DNA from: DASSNR01 sp036278935
GTDB taxonomy: Bacteria; Gemmatimonadota; Gemmatimonadetes; Gemmatimonadales; Gemmatimonadaceae
NCBI GenBank assembly: GCA_036278935.1
Contig: DASUKA010000109.1
Location: forward strand, 1-25,717
Reading direction: 5' to 3'
DNA length: 25,717 bases
Positions 7,150 through 14,688 of this stretch are shown piece after piece (within the stretch, counting starts at the first letter, position 1; every line of letters starts with the position of its first letter). The notes below the pieces were generated by a model. That model did no database searches. It was not told the origin of the DNA and saw nothing but the letters and a program-made list of their open reading frames with translations. Made by a program: the position numbers and the translations under genes.

Positions 7150-7272
7150 GGGTTGTGAGTCATGGGTTATGAGTTGTGGGTCATGAAACGGCTCGCGGCG
7201 GAGAGGACGCTGCTCGTGCGAGCCGTTTCTGACTCACTGACTCACTGACTCACTGACCTATTCCCTCTCGCC
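7150..7272. repeat. Dispersed modular intergenic element, copy 4 (heptamer left arm, octamer right arm)
   Basis: The left arm is five heptamers of the type GRGTYRT (GGGTTGT, GAGTCAT, GGGTTAT, GAGTTGT, GGGTCAT; 7150-7184). The core is a perfect 11-bp stem, AAACGGCTCGC (7186-7196) with GCGAGCCGTTT (7218-7228). The right arm is CTGACTCA three times and CTGACCTA (7229-7260), then TTCCCTCTCGCC (7261-7272), ending 2 nt before the stop codon of lepB. Confidence 0.8.
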
Positions 7273-7274
7273 GT

Positions 7275-8042
7275 TCAGTGAATTCCCTGCCCGATCCTCC
7301 CCCACCGGATGCGCCAGTCGAAGACGTTGACGAAGTCGATGGAGAAGTAGATGAACAGCGGCCTGCCGCGGAAGTTCGCGCGGGGGACGAAGCCGTAGTA
7401 GCGCGCGTCCTTCGAGTCGTAGCGGTTGTCGCCGAGGGAGAAGTAGTGATCGGGAGGGATCACGAAGGGACCCCAGTTGTCGTGCGTGGGCACGGCTGGC
7501 GGAGGGCCGAAACGGGAATTCGGGAGATCGACCCGCGTCTGCCAGGCGAACTCCGGGTTGGTCTCATTGGGCGCCACGGGGGGCGACGCGAGCGGAACGG
7601 GGAGCGGCTTCGGCACGCCGTTCACGTAGAGGAGCCCGTTGCGCATGTAGAGCGTATCGCCCGGCACTCCGACAATCCGCTTCACGACAATCGGGTTGCC
7701 ATCGCTCGCGTCCGGCGACTGGTAGATGGCCACCTTCCCGCGCACCGGATCGCTATAGCCCGGCAGGTTGATGTGCGTGAAGGGAATGTGCGGTCCGAAG
7801 GCGAGGTTGTTGACGAACAGGAAATCGCCAATGAGGAGCGTGGGCTCCATGCTGCCGGACGGGATGCGGTAGGCCTCGATGAAGAAGGTGCGGATGACGA
7901 GGAAGATGATGATGACGCCAATGAGGGACTTGATGCTGTCCCAGGCGACGCGCGAGGAGTTCCGCTTGGCGGGGCCGCGTGCGGCGGCCACGACGTTCTT
8001 CGTGGCTGGCGCGCGCTTGCCCGGGCGGTTCTTGGTGGCCAC
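7275..8042 (-). CDS. lepB: Signal peptidase I (type I leader peptidase)
   Basis: This membrane serine protease removes signal peptides from exported proteins on the outer face of the cytoplasmic membrane. The protein has 255 residues. A basic N-terminus (1-34, Lys/Arg/Ala-rich) precedes one transmembrane segment (about 36-56, SLIGVIIIFLVIRTFFIEAY). The catalytic serine lies in PSGSMEPTL (Ser64) and the general-base lysine in VVKRIVGVPGD (Lys121). Box E is SLGDNRYDSKDARYYG (202-217). All conserved boxes are present. Length and the single N-terminal anchor fit the common bacterial form. It lies downstream of the SWIB gene on the same strand, separated by a strong terminator, so it probably has its own promoter within 8043-8145. 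Several secreted proteins in this window (M20 peptidase, lumazine-like protein) are plausible substrates. Confidence 0.96.
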   Translation of the reverse strand: MATKNRPGKRAPATKNVVAAARGPAKRNSSRVAWDSIKSLIGVIIIFLVIRTFFIEAYRIPSGSMEPTLLIGDFLFVNNLAFGPHIPFTHINLPGYSDPVRGKVAIYQSPDASDGNPIVVKRIVGVPGDTLYMRNGLLYVNGVPKPLPVPLASPPVAPNETNPEFAWQTRVDLPNSRFGPPPAVPTHDNWGPFVIPPDHYFSLGDNRYDSKDARYYGFVPRANFRGRPLFIYFSIDFVNVFDWRIRWGRIGQGIH

Positions 8043-8145
8043 TGACGGCGGTATCGAGAGTGATGGGGGGATGGTGCGACTGTTGTAGTCTGCGCGGGGC
8101 GCGCGGGAAATCCAAGGGGCGGATCAGCGGGTAGCGAAAATGCGG

Positions 8146-8180
8146 CGGGGGGCGCGCTCCACATCGGAACGCGCCCCCCG
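8146..8180 (-). terminator. Rho-independent terminator after the SWIB gene
   Basis: The 11-bp perfect stem CGGGGGGCGCG (8146-8156) with CGCGCCCCCCG (8170-8180) has a 13-nt loop. On the minus strand it is followed within a few bases by TTTT. It lies 28 nt after the SWIB stop codon and ahead of lepB. Confidence 0.8.
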
Positions 8181-8208
8181 ACCGCTTGTCGCACGCGAAA
8201 TCGCGAAC

Positions 8209-8649
8209 TCAGGCCGGACTCATGTGCTGGTTGACGAGCTTCGTCATATCGAACATGGAGACCTGCTTCTTCCCGCCGAACACCTTGCCGAGCTTCTCGT
8301 CGGCGTTGATCATCCGGCGCTGCTTGGCATCCTGCAGGCCGTGCCGTTTGATGTAGGCCCAGACTTTCTTGGTCACCTCGGTACGCGGCATCGCGCCGCC
8401 ACCGACCACGGCACCAAGGGCGTCATCGGGCTGCATCGGCTTCATGAACGCGGGATTGGGCGCGCGCTTGGTCTTCTTGGCCGCCGCGCTGGCACGCTTC
8501 GTCGCCCGCTTCTTGGCGCCGCCCTTCTTGACCGCGGTCTTCTTGGAGGCGGTGCGCTTCTTCGCTGCCGGCCTGGACGCCGACTTCCTGGCCGCGGGTT
8601 TCTTTGCCGCAGACTTCTTCTTCGCGCCGCCCTTCTTTTTCATGGCCAT
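8209..8649 (-). CDS. SWIB/MDM2-domain protein with a histone H1-like lysine/alanine-rich N-terminus
   Basis: The product has 146 residues from ATG 8649, chosen because GGAG lies 8 nt upstream; the 22-codon upstream extension has no such support. Residues 1-62 are almost entirely Lys, Ala, Arg, Ser and Thr in histone H1-like runs (AAKKPAARKSASRPAAKK, KKGGAKKRATKRA) and should bind DNA non-specifically. Residues 63-146 form a SWIB domain: NPAFMKPMQPDDALGAVVG, PRTEVTKKVWAYIKRHGLQD, RRMINADEKLGKVFG and a C-terminal helix. SWIB domains are typical of eukaryotic chromatin remodellers but also occur in bacteria, for example fused to topoisomerase I in Chlamydia. The combination suggests a nucleoid-associated protein; that role is inference. 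It is apparently monocistronic and diverges from pruA. Confidence 0.92.
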   Translation of the reverse strand: MAMKKKGGAKKKSAAKKPAARKSASRPAAKKRTASKKTAVKKGGAKKRATKRASAAAKKTKRAPNPAFMKPMQPDDALGAVVGGGAMPRTEVTKKVWAYIKRHGLQDAKQRRMINADEKLGKVFGGKKQVSMFDMTKLVNQHMSPA

Positions 8650-8830
8650 GAAATGATCTCCGAAGAGTGAAAGGATCGCGTTCGACAAGAGGGAACATCG
8701 ATTCCATCGCGCCACAAACTAAGGGCGGACTGCCGAGACGCAATAGGGAGACGAGGGAAATTCTCGCGCGCTACGTCTTCTCGTGCCGCCTGCATCGCAC
8801 CGCGCCTTTCCCTCGCCTCGGATTTCTCGA

Positions 8831-8838
8831 TACTTTTC
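8831..8838 (+). promoter_or_regulatory. TAnnTTTC promoter-like box upstream of pruA
   Basis: TACTTTTC lies 57 nt before the pruA start in a relatively AT-rich patch of a GC-rich intergenic region. It shares the TAnnTTTC pattern with three other start-proximal sites in the window. It resembles the -7 box (TAnnTTTG) of Bacteroidota, differing in the last base. No matching -33 TTTG is visible. Confidence 0.35.
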
Positions 8839-8895
8839 GGCGTTCGTCGGCGGCGAGCGCCGGCGCACTGCCGCTCTTCAGCAAGGATCGACGTC

Positions 8896-10617
8896 ATGAC
8901 CGCACCAACCGCCCGCCCGAGATCATCCGCCCCAGCCGAGCGCCAGCCGGCCGCCACGCCACCGGCACCCATCGCCGAGCTCGGCCTCCCCGGCTTCACC
9001 GGCGCGCGCCGCGTGCGCGAACCGGTGAACGAGCCGGTGCTGGGCTACGCCGCCGGCTCGCCCGAACGTGCCGAGCTCGAGGCCCGGCTCGATTCAATGG
9101 CCGGAGAGCGCGTTGACATTCCGCTCATCATCGGCGGGCGGGAGGTGCGCACCGGGCGCACGGCGCGTGCGGTCATGCCACACAACCATGCGCATGTCCT
9201 CGCCGACTGGCACCAGGCCGGCCCCGAGGAGGTGCAGCTCGCGATCGCCGCGGCGCGCGAGGCGCAGCGCGAATGGGCGAACTGGGCGTGGGAAGATCGC
9301 GCCGCCATCTTCCTCAAGGCGGCCGAGCTGCTGGCCACGAGCTGGCGCATGACGCTCAACGCCGCCACGATGCTCGGCCAGTCCAAGACCGCGCACCAGG
9401 CCGAGATCGATTCGGCGTGCGAGTTGATCGACTTCTGGCGCTTCAACCCGTACTATGCGCAGGCGCTGTACGAGGAGCAGCCGATCAGCACCGCCGCCAT
9501 GTGGAATCAGCTCGACTACCGGCCGCTCGAAGGGTTCGTCTACGCCGTCACGCCGTTCAACTTCACGTCCATTGCCGGCAATCTTCCGGCGGCGCCGGCG
9601 CTCATGGGGAACGTCGTGCTGTGGAAGCCGGCGGCGAACGCCATGCTCAGCGCGTACACGATCATGCGGCTGTTCGAGGCCGCAGGGCTCCCGCCCGGCG
9701 TGATCAACTTCGTCCCGGGGGACCCGGTGGCGGTCTCGGAGGTGGCGCTCGCCCACCGCGACCTGGCCGGCGTGCACTTCACCGGGAGCACGCGCGTCTT
9801 CAACAGCATGTGGAAGACGATCGGCACGACCATGGGGCAGTACCGCTCGTATCCGCGCGTGGTGGGAGAGACTGGGGGCAAGGACTTCATCGTCGCGCAC
9901 GCCTCGGCGGATCCCGAGGCGCTGGCGGTGGCCATCGCGCGCGGCGGCTTCGAGTACCAGGGGCAGAAGTGCTCGGCGGTGAGCCGCGTCTACGTGCCGG
10001 CGTCGCTCTGGCCGGAAGTGCGCGACCGCACGGTGGCGATCATGGGCGAGATGCGCATGGGCGACCCGCGCGACTTCCGGAACTTTTTGGGCGCCGTGAT
10101 CGACCAGAAGGCGTTCGACAAGATCAGCGGCTATCTGGAGGACGCCAGAACGAATGCGACGATCGTGGCGGGGGGCGGGGCGCGCGGGGAGGAGGGCTAC
10201 TTCATCGAGCCCACGCTCATCGAGACCAGGGACCCGGGCTACCGCCTGCTCTGCGAGGAGATCTTCGGCCCGGTGGTGACGGCGCACGTCTATCCCGACG
10301 CGCAGTGGGAGGAGACGTTGCGCACGGTGGACCGCACGTCCCCCTACGCGCTCACGGGGGCGATCTTCGCTCGCGACCGTCGTGCGATCACCGAGGCCGC
10401 GGTCGCGCTCCGCAACGCGGCCGGCAACTTCTACATCAACGACAAGCCCACCGGCGCCGTGGTGGGGCAGCAGCCCTTCGGGGGGGCGCGCAGCTCGGGG
10501 ACGAACGACAAGGCGGGCTCCAAGCTCAACCTGGTGCGCTGGGTGAGCGCGCGCTCCGTGAAGGAGACCTTCGCACCGCCCACGGAGTGGCGGTATCCGT
10601 TCCTGGACCGCGAGTGA
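8896..10617 (+). CDS. pruA: L-glutamate gamma-semialdehyde (1-pyrroline-5-carboxylate) dehydrogenase, group 1
   Basis: The enzyme oxidises glutamate semialdehyde to glutamate with NAD+, the second step of proline catabolism, in the cytosol. The protein has 573 residues and starts at ATG 8896 with AAGGA 8 nt upstream. The ALDH fold is complete: TPFNFTSIAGNLP with Asn222, KPAANAMLSAY, the NAD-binding FTGSTRVFN, catalytic Glu325 in VGETGGKDF, and catalytic Cys359 in YQGQKCSAVSRVYVP. C-terminal EEIFGPV and PFGGARSSGTNDKAG also fit. The wording of the Glu/Cys segment and the length match the single-function group 1 enzymes (mitochondrial ALDH4A1-like), not bifunctional PutA. No proline dehydrogenase gene is in the window. 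The first 30 residues are Pro/Ala-rich and non-conserved. A convergent-gene terminator follows the stop. Confidence 0.96.
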   Translation: MTAPTARPRSSAPAERQPAATPPAPIAELGLPGFTGARRVREPVNEPVLGYAAGSPERAELEARLDSMAGERVDIPLIIGGREVRTGRTARAVMPHNHAHVLADWHQAGPEEVQLAIAAAREAQREWANWAWEDRAAIFLKAAELLATSWRMTLNAATMLGQSKTAHQAEIDSACELIDFWRFNPYYAQALYEEQPISTAAMWNQLDYRPLEGFVYAVTPFNFTSIAGNLPAAPALMGNVVLWKPAANAMLSAYTIMRLFEAAGLPPGVINFVPGDPVAVSEVALAHRDLAGVHFTGSTRVFNSMWKTIGTTMGQYRSYPRVVGETGGKDFIVAHASADPEALAVAIARGGFEYQGQKCSAVSRVYVPASLWPEVRDRTVAIMGEMRMGDPRDFRNFLGAVIDQKAFDKISGYLEDARTNATIVAGGGARGEEGYFIEPTLIETRDPGYRLLCEEIFGPVVTAHVYPDAQWEETLRTVDRTSPYALTGAIFARDRRAITEAAVALRNAAGNFYINDKPTGAVVGQQPFGGARSSGTNDKAGSKLNLVRWVSARSVKETFAPPTEWRYPFLDRE

Positions 10618-10659
10618 AATGCGGTAGGACGCGGGTAAGGGTGGGGCGCGAGTGAGAGT

Positions 10660-10689
10660 GGGGCGCGGGCCGTGTGCTGTCCGCGCCCC
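10660..10689. terminator. Hairpin terminator between convergent genes
   Basis: The perfect 9-bp stem GGGGCGCGG (10660-10668) with CCGCGCCCC (10681-10689) is followed on the plus strand by CTTT. It lies 43 nt after the pruA stop and 13 nt beyond the end of the convergent minus-strand gene, so it could serve either direction. Confidence 0.7.
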
Positions 10690-10701
10690 CTTTGCCTCCG
10701 C

Positions 10702-11862
10702 TCAGGCGCCCTTCGCCGGCGCGTTCATCACGCCGAGCTTCTGCAGTCCGCGCTTCGCGCCGGTCGTTGCCTTGGAGCGCACGTAGTACTTGGCGTTGCT
10801 CACCTGCCGGCCGAAGTTGTACTTCTTGTTGCGCACCAGATTGATCATGGCCTTCGGGCCGCCGCCATCGACGGCCCGGAGCGTGGCCTTGTTGAAGTGC
10901 GTGGCGAAGAGATGCTCGTTGGGGGATTTCAGGTAGAAACGCGAGCTCTGAATGAGGCCCGCCGCGCGCTTCTGCAGCGGGTGGATGTGCTTCTTCACGA
11001 TCGTCTCGACCTGCGACATCCAGTCCGGGGAAGCGCCGATCTGCGTGGCGATCATGTTCAACAGATCGGACGTGGGCACCATCCCCACCAGAAAGCAGCC
11101 GAGGATGGGGCACGTCTCGAACACCTCGAGCTTCACGCCGGTGGGGTCGGCCAGCAGCCCATTGGCCGTGCGGAGCTCTTTTCGATCGCGCCAGTGCAGG
11201 TAGACGTTCTGGACAAGGCTCATCAGCGCATTGGCCGCGCCGATGATGGGCGTCGCATAGTCGGCGCCGAGCGATGCCGCCATGACCGTGATCTCGGCGG
11301 CGCCCGAGGCGATGAGGCGGCTCCCGCGGAGCACCTCCTTGGCGATCTCGCGCTCGATCACCACCTGCATCGCTTCAACCGCGCGGAGCGGCGCGCCGGG
11401 GGTGATCTGCGCCGCCGACTTCTTGACGTCATACAGGTGGACGCCGCTCCGGGCCGCCATCACCAGATTGGTGCTGCCGCGCGCCACGTGGATGCATGGA
11501 CCGATATACGGCGCCGCGGCTGCCACCTCAACGAGGAAGTTCGGCAGCAGTTCCTCGATGATCTGTTCCACCTCATCGATGCCGGGCAGAGCATCCATGA
11601 CGAAGTCGATGAGCATCTGCCTGGGATTTCCAAAGACCTTTGATGCCGCCGTGCTTGCCACCGCCTCGGCGCAGCCGGCCAGACTCTGGACGTCGGCCAT
11701 GGCCTGGCGCTTGTACTCCTTGGCGCGGTCGTAGTTGAAGACCAGCTGTGCACCGGAAAAGAGCAGCTGCAGGTTCTGCTGCGGGGCGTTCGCGATGGCT
11801 TGTCGCGCGCGCTGCTCCGCCACCTGCTGGGGCAGCGCGCTCTTCCACTGTGTTGGGCTCAT
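10702..11862 (-). CDS. Unrecognised 386-residue protein, possibly membrane-associated
   Basis: The start is placed at ATG 11862 (MSPTQWKSALPQQV); GTG 11910 in the same frame would add 16 Pro/Arg-rich residues. No ribosome binding site is visible. The N-terminal 60 residues are Gln/Ala-rich and helical (QQVAEQRARQAIANAPQQNL). The middle (about residues 80-240) carries several Ala/Ile/Leu/Val-rich stretches with few charges (FLVEVAAAAPYIGPCIHVA, ASGAAEITVMAASLGADYA, IIGAANALMSLVQNVYL), which look like helical hairpins, not ordinary transmembrane segments. The last 60 residues are strongly basic (VRNKKYNFGRQVSNAKYYVR, KRGLQKLG). No signal peptide or known enzymatic motif was seen, and no family was recognised. 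A toxin- or pore-like protein is conceivable from the layout alone but unsupported. It is convergent with pruA and downstream of the M20 peptidase. Confidence 0.7.
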   Translation of the reverse strand: MSPTQWKSALPQQVAEQRARQAIANAPQQNLQLLFSGAQLVFNYDRAKEYKRQAMADVQSLAGCAEAVASTAASKVFGNPRQMLIDFVMDALPGIDEVEQIIEELLPNFLVEVAAAAPYIGPCIHVARGSTNLVMAARSGVHLYDVKKSAAQITPGAPLRAVEAMQVVIEREIAKEVLRGSRLIASGAAEITVMAASLGADYATPIIGAANALMSLVQNVYLHWRDRKELRTANGLLADPTGVKLEVFETCPILGCFLVGMVPTSDLLNMIATQIGASPDWMSQVETIVKKHIHPLQKRAAGLIQSSRFYLKSPNEHLFATHFNKATLRAVDGGGPKAMINLVRNKKYNFGRQVSNAKYYVRSKATTGAKRGLQKLGVMNAPAKGA

Positions 11863-12033
11863 GGATCGAGGAGCGAAAGGAGATGAAGGGCGGGCAACCG
11901 GCGCAGCCACGCCGGGCGCGGCCTAGCGGGGAAGCGGGTGATGGTGGATTGTGGGGGATAGTGGACGACGCGCCGTGTGTCCCGCCATATCGGAGCGACA
12001 GAACATCGGAGCATCGCCGTACTATGGTATTAC

Positions 12034-12068
12034 GATACTATAGTATCACGCTAGTGTAGTATCGTGAT
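12034..12068. promoter_or_regulatory. AT-rich palindromic cluster (TAGTATC / GATACTA units)
   Basis: GATACTATAGTATC (12034-12047) is a perfect 14-bp palindrome. A further TAGTATC follows at 12057-12063, and ATCACG (12045-12050) can pair with CGTGAT (12063-12068). It is strikingly AT-rich in a GC-rich window and straddles the stop codon of the M20 peptidase, upstream of the 386-residue protein. It could be an operator/promoter for that gene or a terminator. Confidence 0.45.
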
Positions 12069-13469
12069 GCCCTGGTTGCCATGCCGGCGCGCCGAGCCGC
12101 CCATTGATTCGCCGCGCGCCCCCGTCTCCTGCCCCGCGCCCTGCGTGAGCCGGTAGAGCAGCACGGCCGCGCGCTTGGTCTTCACCGGGAGCATTCGCAG
12201 GTCCCCCGTCTCCTTGGGTGAGTGATCGTCGTGACCGGCGAGCCCCAGCGCATCGATGCACATCGGGACCTCATGCGCCACGAACGACACGTCCGCCGCG
12301 CCGGCGCGCGAGGGATCCACCGCCACCACCGCTCCCAGACCGAGGTCGCGGCTCGCGCGGTCGTACATCGCGAGCAGACGCTTGTTGCCCGCGGTGGGCG
12401 CCATGGGCGGGTAGCCGGACATGAAGGTGAGCGTGGCGGTGGTGTGCGGCAGGTGCTGCTTCACGATGGCCTGCATGGCCCGCTCCGTGGTCGCGAGCTG
12501 CTCCGGGCTCAAGGTGCGCAGGTCGCCGCTCACCTCCATCTGCCGGGCCACGACGTTCTCCTTGCCCGCCGCGGTGCCGGTGACGTGGGTGGAGTCGAGC
12601 GTGGCGGCGGTGCCGCCGACGGCGAGGCCGGGACTGAACGTGAGGTAGCGCTCCCTGGACAGCTGCTGATAGAACTGGTGCAGCACGCGCGCAGCCTCAT
12701 TGATGGCGCCAGCTCCCACGTCCGGCGTGAAGATCTGCGACGAGTGCGCGGTCACGCCGGTGGTGGTGAGCGTCCACCCGATGTCGCCGCGCCGTGAGAT
12801 GACGGCGGTGCGCGGATCGCCCGCCCCATCCTCGAAGCCGAGTGCGGCAACGGCGCCCTTGGCGGCGTCCATGAGGGTGTGCCTGGCGGCCATGAGCGGC
12901 GTGCCGGCGTCTTCCTCATCGCCGTCGAACACGACGACCACGTGCATCCGCTCCAGCGCGCCCGCGTCCTTGAGCGCGCGCAATGCGTAGAGCGCGATGA
13001 CATCGCCGCCCTTCATGTCGATCACGCCCGGGCCGCTCGCCATGCTGTCCGGCAGCAGTGTGAACTTCTGGAAGGGACTGCTCGGCTCGAACACCGTGTC
13101 GAGGTGGCCGATGAGCAGGAGCTTCGGCCCCGGCCCCGGGTGCTCGGCCACGAGGTGGCCGGCACGGTGGAACGGGGTACCGTCTACCCAGCGCGTGGTG
13201 AAGCCGAGCGAGTCGAACTGCGCGCGCAGGATGTCACCCACCCGCCGCACACCGGCGAAGTTCATGGTGCCGCTGTTGATGTTCACCAGCCGCACGAGGA
13301 GCGCGAGCGCCTGGGCATTGTGCGCGTCCACGGCGCGGGCGATGGTGTGCTCGGTGGGTGAGAGGGCCGCGGCGCTCTGTGTCTGCGCGGCGGCGCAGCG
13401 GGGCGCGAAGGTGAGGGCGGCCGCGAGGATCGCCGCCGCGAGCAGGGAGCTACGGGTCGAGAGTCGCAT
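12051..13469 (-). CDS. Secreted M20-family metallopeptidase (carboxypeptidase G2-like)
   Basis: The product has 472 residues from ATG 13469, chosen because it begins directly with a signal peptide (MRLSTRSSLLAAAILAAALT, cleavage near CAAAQ at residue 29). A longer in-frame start at 13607 would bury the signal behind 46 Arg/Pro-rich residues. The dizinc site of M20 exopeptidases is visible: GHLDTVFE (His122, Asp124), VIDMKGGD (Asp151, bridging), FDGDEEDAG (Glu185, Glu186), GFEDG (Glu213) and a C-terminal HDDHSPKE (His416). The dimerisation domain lies at about 225-345 (TTTGVTAHSSQI). Family members hydrolyse C-terminal glutamate or other small amides; the substrate here is unknown. The last 30 residues (after LYRLTQG) are low-complexity and end within the palindromic cluster at 12034-12068. 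A TAnnTTTC box lies 4 nt before the start. Confidence 0.93.
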   Translation of the reverse strand: MRLSTRSSLLAAAILAAALTFAPRCAAAQTQSAAALSPTEHTIARAVDAHNAQALALLVRLVNINSGTMNFAGVRRVGDILRAQFDSLGFTTRWVDGTPFHRAGHLVAEHPGPGPKLLLIGHLDTVFEPSSPFQKFTLLPDSMASGPGVIDMKGGDVIALYALRALKDAGALERMHVVVVFDGDEEDAGTPLMAARHTLMDAAKGAVAALGFEDGAGDPRTAVISRRGDIGWTLTTTGVTAHSSQIFTPDVGAGAINEAARVLHQFYQQLSRERYLTFSPGLAVGGTAATLDSTHVTGTAAGKENVVARQMEVSGDLRTLSPEQLATTERAMQAIVKQHLPHTTATLTFMSGYPPMAPTAGNKRLLAMYDRASRDLGLGAVVAVDPSRAGAADVSFVAHEVPMCIDALGLAGHDDHSPKETGDLRMLPVKTKRAAVLLYRLTQGAGQETGARGESMGGSARRHGNQGITILH

Positions 13470-13473
13470 GCGC

Positions 13474-13481
13474 GAAATGTA
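13474..13481 (-). promoter_or_regulatory. TAnnTTTC promoter-like box immediately before the M20 peptidase start
   Basis: TACATTTC (minus strand, 13481 to 13474) ends 4 nt before ATG 13469. No ribosome binding site is present. The spacing would put transcription initiation at or near the start codon, implying a leaderless mRNA, as for the AraC gene at 21436. Confidence 0.4.
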
Positions 13482-13564
13482 CGCCGTGGCCGGACGGCGT
13501 CGAGCGGGCGGGTGTCGAGCAGGCCTGTATGGAAGCGCGCGATGACGCGGGGGCATCACAACGA

Positions 13565-13597
13565 ATCGGGTCCTCGCGTGGTGCACAGGGACCCGAT
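13565..13597 (-). terminator. Possible hairpin terminator downstream of the 80-residue protein
   Basis: ATCGGGTCC (13565-13573) and GGACCCGAT (13589-13597) form a perfect 9-bp stem with a 15-nt loop. It lies 46 nt past the stop of the minus-strand gene ending at 13643. No T-run follows, so it could equally be a regulatory structure upstream of the peptidase. Confidence 0.4.
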
Positions 13598-13642
13598 CAC
13601 GATGCATGATGCCGGCGGCGGGCTACCTGCCCCGCCAGCCAC

Positions 13643-13885
13643 TTACGGCTGCGGGTGCTCCTCCTTCTTGGAGCCGAACATGCCGCCGAGGTTCTTCGCG
13701 GCATCGGCCAATCCGCCCGTCTGCGCGCCGGCGCCGGCATTGCCGGCAACGAGTGCATCGATCTGGCCGGCAACCGGCGAGGGAAGCTTCGTCTTCAGAT
13801 AGCTCAGTACTGCCGTGGTGGCCAGCTTCGCCTTGTCCGCCGGGATTCCGGCCTTGTTGGCGACGAGCGTGATGATTTCATCCAT
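13643..13885 (-). CDS. Small helical protein of unknown function
   Basis: The product has 80 residues from ATG 13885, decided by an excellent ribosome binding site (GGAGG 6 nt upstream). Residues 1-47 read MDEIITLVANKAGIPADKAK, then TTAVLSYLKTKLPSPVAGQI: a compact bundle of three short helices reminiscent of the DUF2267/DUF2780/DUF937 type small proteins. A Gly/Ala-rich linker and a tail NLGGMFGSKKEEHPQP follow. Similar small proteins with this N-terminal pattern and a GGxFG-KK end are familiar from Acidobacteriota and Gemmatimonadota genomes, without known function. No signal or membrane segment is present. It is divergent from the repeat-rich lipoprotein at 14086, from which a 200-nt region with a GC-rich hairpin separates it. 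Confidence 0.8.
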   Translation of the reverse strand: MDEIITLVANKAGIPADKAKLATTAVLSYLKTKLPSPVAGQIDALVAGNAGAGAQTGGLADAAKNLGGMFGSKKEEHPQP

Positions 13886-13911
13886 GCCGCACCTCCGCAT
13901 AACGATGAGCG

Positions 13912-13945
13912 CATTGGGCGGGGGTGACGAGACGCCCCCGCAATG
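13912..13945. promoter_or_regulatory. GC-rich hairpin in the divergent intergenic region
   Basis: CATT (13912-13915) and GCGGGGG (13918-13924) pair with CCCCCGC (13935-13941) and AATG (13942-13945), with a 2-nt bulge. The structure sits 27 nt upstream of the start of the 80-residue protein, so it may lie in that gene's leader. The function is unknown. Confidence 0.4.
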
Positions 13946-14085
13946 ACAGTGGGGAACCCTCCTGCACGATCCATGCGACCACCCGTGAGACACGTGCGAT
14001 CGCCCCGGAATGCACGGAACTTGCGCATGCCGCTCCCCAACCAACGGCGTGGTCTGATGACTCACACGCGAGGAGGGAGGAAATC

Positions 14086-14655
14086 ATGAGACGATGGACG
14101 GCAGTGGCCATAGCGTTCGCGGCGAGTCTTGCCGCGTGCAAGGGAAGCGAACAACGCGCCACGAACGCGGGCAACGCGATGGGAAGCGCCGCCGCGAACG
14201 CGGGCAACGCGGTTGGCAACGCGGCCCAGCGGGGCGCGGCGCAGGCGGGCACCACGGCCGCGGGCATCACCAGCTCGGCGGCCGGTGCGCTGGATACCAT
14301 GGGCCGGAAGGCGGATACCGCCATGAGCAACATGAAGTCGGCTGCCGGGAGCACCGCGAACAAGGCGAAGTCGGCGGCCGGAAACGCCGCCAACAAGGCG
14401 AAGTCCGCCGCGGGCGCGGTGGGAGCCGGTGCATCATCCGCGGCACTGACCGTGAAGCTGCACACCCTGTCGCAGGACCATGTGAAGCAGTTGCAGACCG
14501 CGCTGAACAACATCGGCTGCGACGCCGGCAAGCCAGATGGCGTGGTGGGGAATGGCACCGTCAAAGCCGTGCGGTGCGGGTTCCAGAAGAAGAACATCAG
14601 CGACAACGATCTGGATGCGTTGTATCAGGCGCTCGGCCTGAACTTCGGATCCTGA
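14086..14655 (+). CDS. Lipoprotein with low-complexity helical repeats and a peptidoglycan-binding-like C-terminal domain
   Basis: The product has 189 residues from ATG 14086, with GGAGG 5 nt upstream. The signal is that of a lipoprotein (FAASLAAC, lipobox Cys18). Residues 20-120 are Ala/Gly/Asn/Lys-rich with short repeats: NAGNA three times early on, then two near-identical units ANKAKSAAGN around 91-110, probably a long extended or helical spacer. Residues 126-185 (DHVKQLQTALNNIGCDAGKP, DGVVGNGTVKAVRCGFQKKN) resemble a PG_binding_1 domain with a putative disulfide between Cys145 and Cys164. The layout fits an outer-membrane or periplasmic protein tethered by lipid at one end and contacting the cell wall at the other. 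The repeats could also expand or contract by slippage. Confidence 0.8.
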   Translation: MRRWTAVAIAFAASLAACKGSEQRATNAGNAMGSAAANAGNAVGNAAQRGAAQAGTTAAGITSSAAGALDTMGRKADTAMSNMKSAAGSTANKAKSAAGNAANKAKSAAGAVGAGASSAALTVKLHTLSQDHVKQLQTALNNIGCDAGKPDGVVGNGTVKAVRCGFQKKNISDNDLDALYQALGLNFGS

Positions 14656-14688
14656 GCGCTTCGCCACCAGCGCACTCGCATGTCCGGA

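Noticed and set aside
9094..10287. 397-residue minus-strand frame and a 460-residue plus-strand frame over pruA
   Set aside because: Both overlap a complete, motif-rich aldehyde dehydrogenase and are Arg/Gly/Ala-rich shadows.
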